Shown in pieces: positions 63,601 through 64,000 of a stretch of DNA of 64,000 bases; the first letter of the stretch is position 1, and every line of letters begins with the position of its first letter. Below the pieces are notes generated by a model, which saw only the letters and a program-made list of their open reading frames with translations, ran no database searches and was not told the DNA's origin. Both the position numbers and the translations under genes were made by a program. The DNA lies in contig NZ_CP051685.1 in NCBI RefSeq assembly GCF_012849555.1, forward strand, positions 5,704,001-5,768,000. The letters run 5' to 3'. Origin of the DNA: Massilia forsythiae (GTDB lineage Bacteria > Pseudomonadota > Gammaproteobacteria > Burkholderiales > Burkholderiaceae_D).

Positions 63601-64000
63601 GCAGATCGCGCTGATCTGGTTGTCCGACAGCGCATGGCGGTCGAACGCCTGGCTGATGTAGCCGACGAAGCGGCCGCCGGCCGGATCGTGCCATTTCAGG
63701 CCGTCCAGCTCGGTGCCCACCCACAGGTTGCCGTGACGGTCGTGGTAGAGCGTCAGGATGCGCGTCTCGCTCATGCCCTCGCGTTCGCCGAACTGGCGGC
63801 GCTGCAGCACGCCCTGCCCGCGCGCCGCGCCCAGCTGCCAGGCGTGCAGGCCGGCGCCGGTGCCGATCCACAGGGTGTCGTGCGGCCCCGCCGACAGCGC
63901 CGTGACGGTGTTGCGCCGCGCGTCGCCACGCCGGGCGCCGCCACGCCGGGCGTCGCCACGCCGCGCGTCGCTGCGTCCCACGTCATTGCGCCGGGCGCCG
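60616..64000 (-). CDS. Reg_prop/Y_Y_Y sensor with GAF and histidine kinase (5' end cut)
   Basis: At least 1128 residues are visible and the N-terminus lies beyond the window. About the first 540 residues are two-component-regulator propeller repeats (TLWIGTGAGL, NLWVGTELDGL, TLWAGTMFGG, AIWIGTENGLD). A Y_Y_Y domain (ANRYAYRLRGFDRDW), one membrane helix (FRLLTALVALGAALALYRL), a coiled coil and a GAF domain follow. The kinase core has its phosphoacceptor His in VAHELNTPIGN and the ATPase boxes NFVNNALLHG, DDGRGI and GGTGLGLNIAYNI. It is a periplasmic ligand sensor, often for sugars. No receiver domain follows it here. Just inside the edge is an Arg/Gly/Asp-rich repeat. Confidence 0.92.
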   Translation of the reverse strand, partial: GARRNDVGRSDARRGDARRGGARRGDARRNTVTALSAGPHDTLWIGTGAGLHAWQLGAARGQGVLQRRQFGEREGMSETRILTLYHDRHGNLWVGTELDGLKWHDPAGGRFVGYISQAFDRHALSDNQISAICVDRTGTLWAGTMFGGANHADLASGGFGRFTILPGRQPDPGTRKVRAIAAAADGGLWLGTTGGGLVQLEPASGRAQVFRHDTARADSLPDNVITAVLPVPGRLWVGSPTGLSWRDPASGRFTQVALSGEAGANHVQALYRDRAGALWIVTRGGLFLLGADGHALQGWRHDPSNPSTLGENFGFSVLEDRGGAIWIGTENGLDRFDRASATFTHFRHDPRDPSSLRHNRIYYLYQSSNGDIWVGSAAGLHRMERKADGRIGFRFFPVTGAREQAPIGAILEDGNGMIWASTTVGLTRLDPANGDFKSYDANDGLIDGTYFVGSAARGADGELHFGGVNGMTSFMPEAIHDNPYPPPVVITDFLVSNRPGLPYAALAHAHEVQLPWRDAAFTLEFAALHYADPAANRYAYRLRGFDRDWTDTDAGKRFATYTNLDPGRYVFEVRAANKDGVWSAQPARLDITIATPFWMTWWFRLLTALVALGAALALYRLRIRVLVQQTERLERQVGARTAELVLQKDRAERRKQEAETQKEAVEEARRTIALLSDIGRELTANLDSEAIMANVYNQVGRLMDVSVFAIGVARAAHGAAPDATGAALTQLDYPYVMEQGRRCGATERCVPEVLRMIGYCVRKGEEILIDDFEDEHRPYLDDRAAAAQDWVDEHPPTRPAPRSLMLVPIMVGARVLGVIIVQSARAGAYRHVQLDMLSTLAAYVGVALDNADAYRQLKETQAQLAAREKMASLGSLVAGVAHELNTPIGNSLLMASTLQEKTESLAARVQAGELRRSDLDGWIGAVREASGLITRSLHAAAELVNSFKQVSVDQASTQRRRFDLARACHEIAATMMNQVRRAGHRLELRIEPGIEMDSYPGPFGQVIINFVNNALLHGFDGAGGTMVLAAARIDGERVRIEFSDDGRGIAPQHLARIFDPFFTTRMGQGGTGLGLNIAYNIVTTLLGGTIRAEGAGADGRGAAFILELPLHPAGPPPEHVLTIQQER

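Overview
The window is very GC-rich (codon third positions almost all G or C) and reads as chromosomal DNA of a betaproteobacterium. The gene content (urease operon with hupE/ureJ, Ku/LigD, Reg_prop-type hybrid sensor, many c-di-GMP proteins) and the overall style fit Oxalobacteraceae (Massilia/Telluria/Duganella-like). This assignment is inference; no rRNA or tRNA gene was seen to anchor it. No transposase, integrase or CRISPR array was recognised. Genes at both edges are cut: a kinase gene at the left end lacks its 3' part and a sensor kinase at the right end lacks its 5' part.

Layout. (1) 1-12808, minus strand: a tightly coupled seven-gene cluster made of a large penicillin-binding transpeptidase, a 485-aa protein ending in a helix-turn-helix, a 220-aa protein, two SPFH/band-7-like proteins (one with zinc ribbons at both ends and a long coiled coil), a protein built of two Lon-protease-like halves, and a SHOCT-Ser/Thr kinase-formylglycine-generating-enzyme-like fusion. 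Five junctions overlap by 1-4 bases. I know of no described system with this composition, and it is one of the two most interesting loci here. (2) 13-22 kb: two small secreted proteins, an RNase H-like protein, an HD hydrolase, a TetA-like MFS exporter, psd, and a LysR/azoreductase/pirin quinone-stress group, then a zinc aspartoacylase-like protein followed by a 182-bp palindromic element. (3) 22.4-28.1 kb, minus: an envelope glycolipid group (GT9-like, LAB_N, PAP2, ArnT-like GT39, ArnC-like GT2). (4) 28.2-32.7 kb: sugE, an M1 aminopeptidase and a thioesterase.

(5) 32.7-37.9 kb: a photoactive yellow protein (PYP) locus. The chromophore-activating p-coumarate:CoA ligase is divergent from pyp, which overlaps a PAS-PAS-GGDEF gene that in turn overlaps a PAS-GGDEF-EAL gene. 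This gives a compact predicted blue-light to c-di-GMP switch. No tyrosine ammonia lyase gene is in the window. (6) 37.9-41.3 kb: a GH30 glycosidase with a good sigma70 promoter and a LacI-type palindrome, a parallel beta-helix lipoprotein, and an ArsC-like reductase.

(7) 41.4-47.9 kb: the complete urease operon ureDA-(GNAT)-ureBCEFG-hupE/ureJ. (8) 48-51.5 kb: a SulP transporter coupled to a pseudo-receiver/GAF/GGDEF protein. (9) 51.6-56.9 kb: an SDR oxidoreductase, Ku and LigD (non-homologous end joining). (10) 57-64 kb: an M28 peptidase, an Ala/Lys-rich secreted protein with a strong terminator, a 2-hydroxyacid dehydrogenase and a Reg_prop-GAF sensor kinase. Two copies of a dispersed palindromic element (28-bp arms) lie at 54.0 and 60.4 kb.
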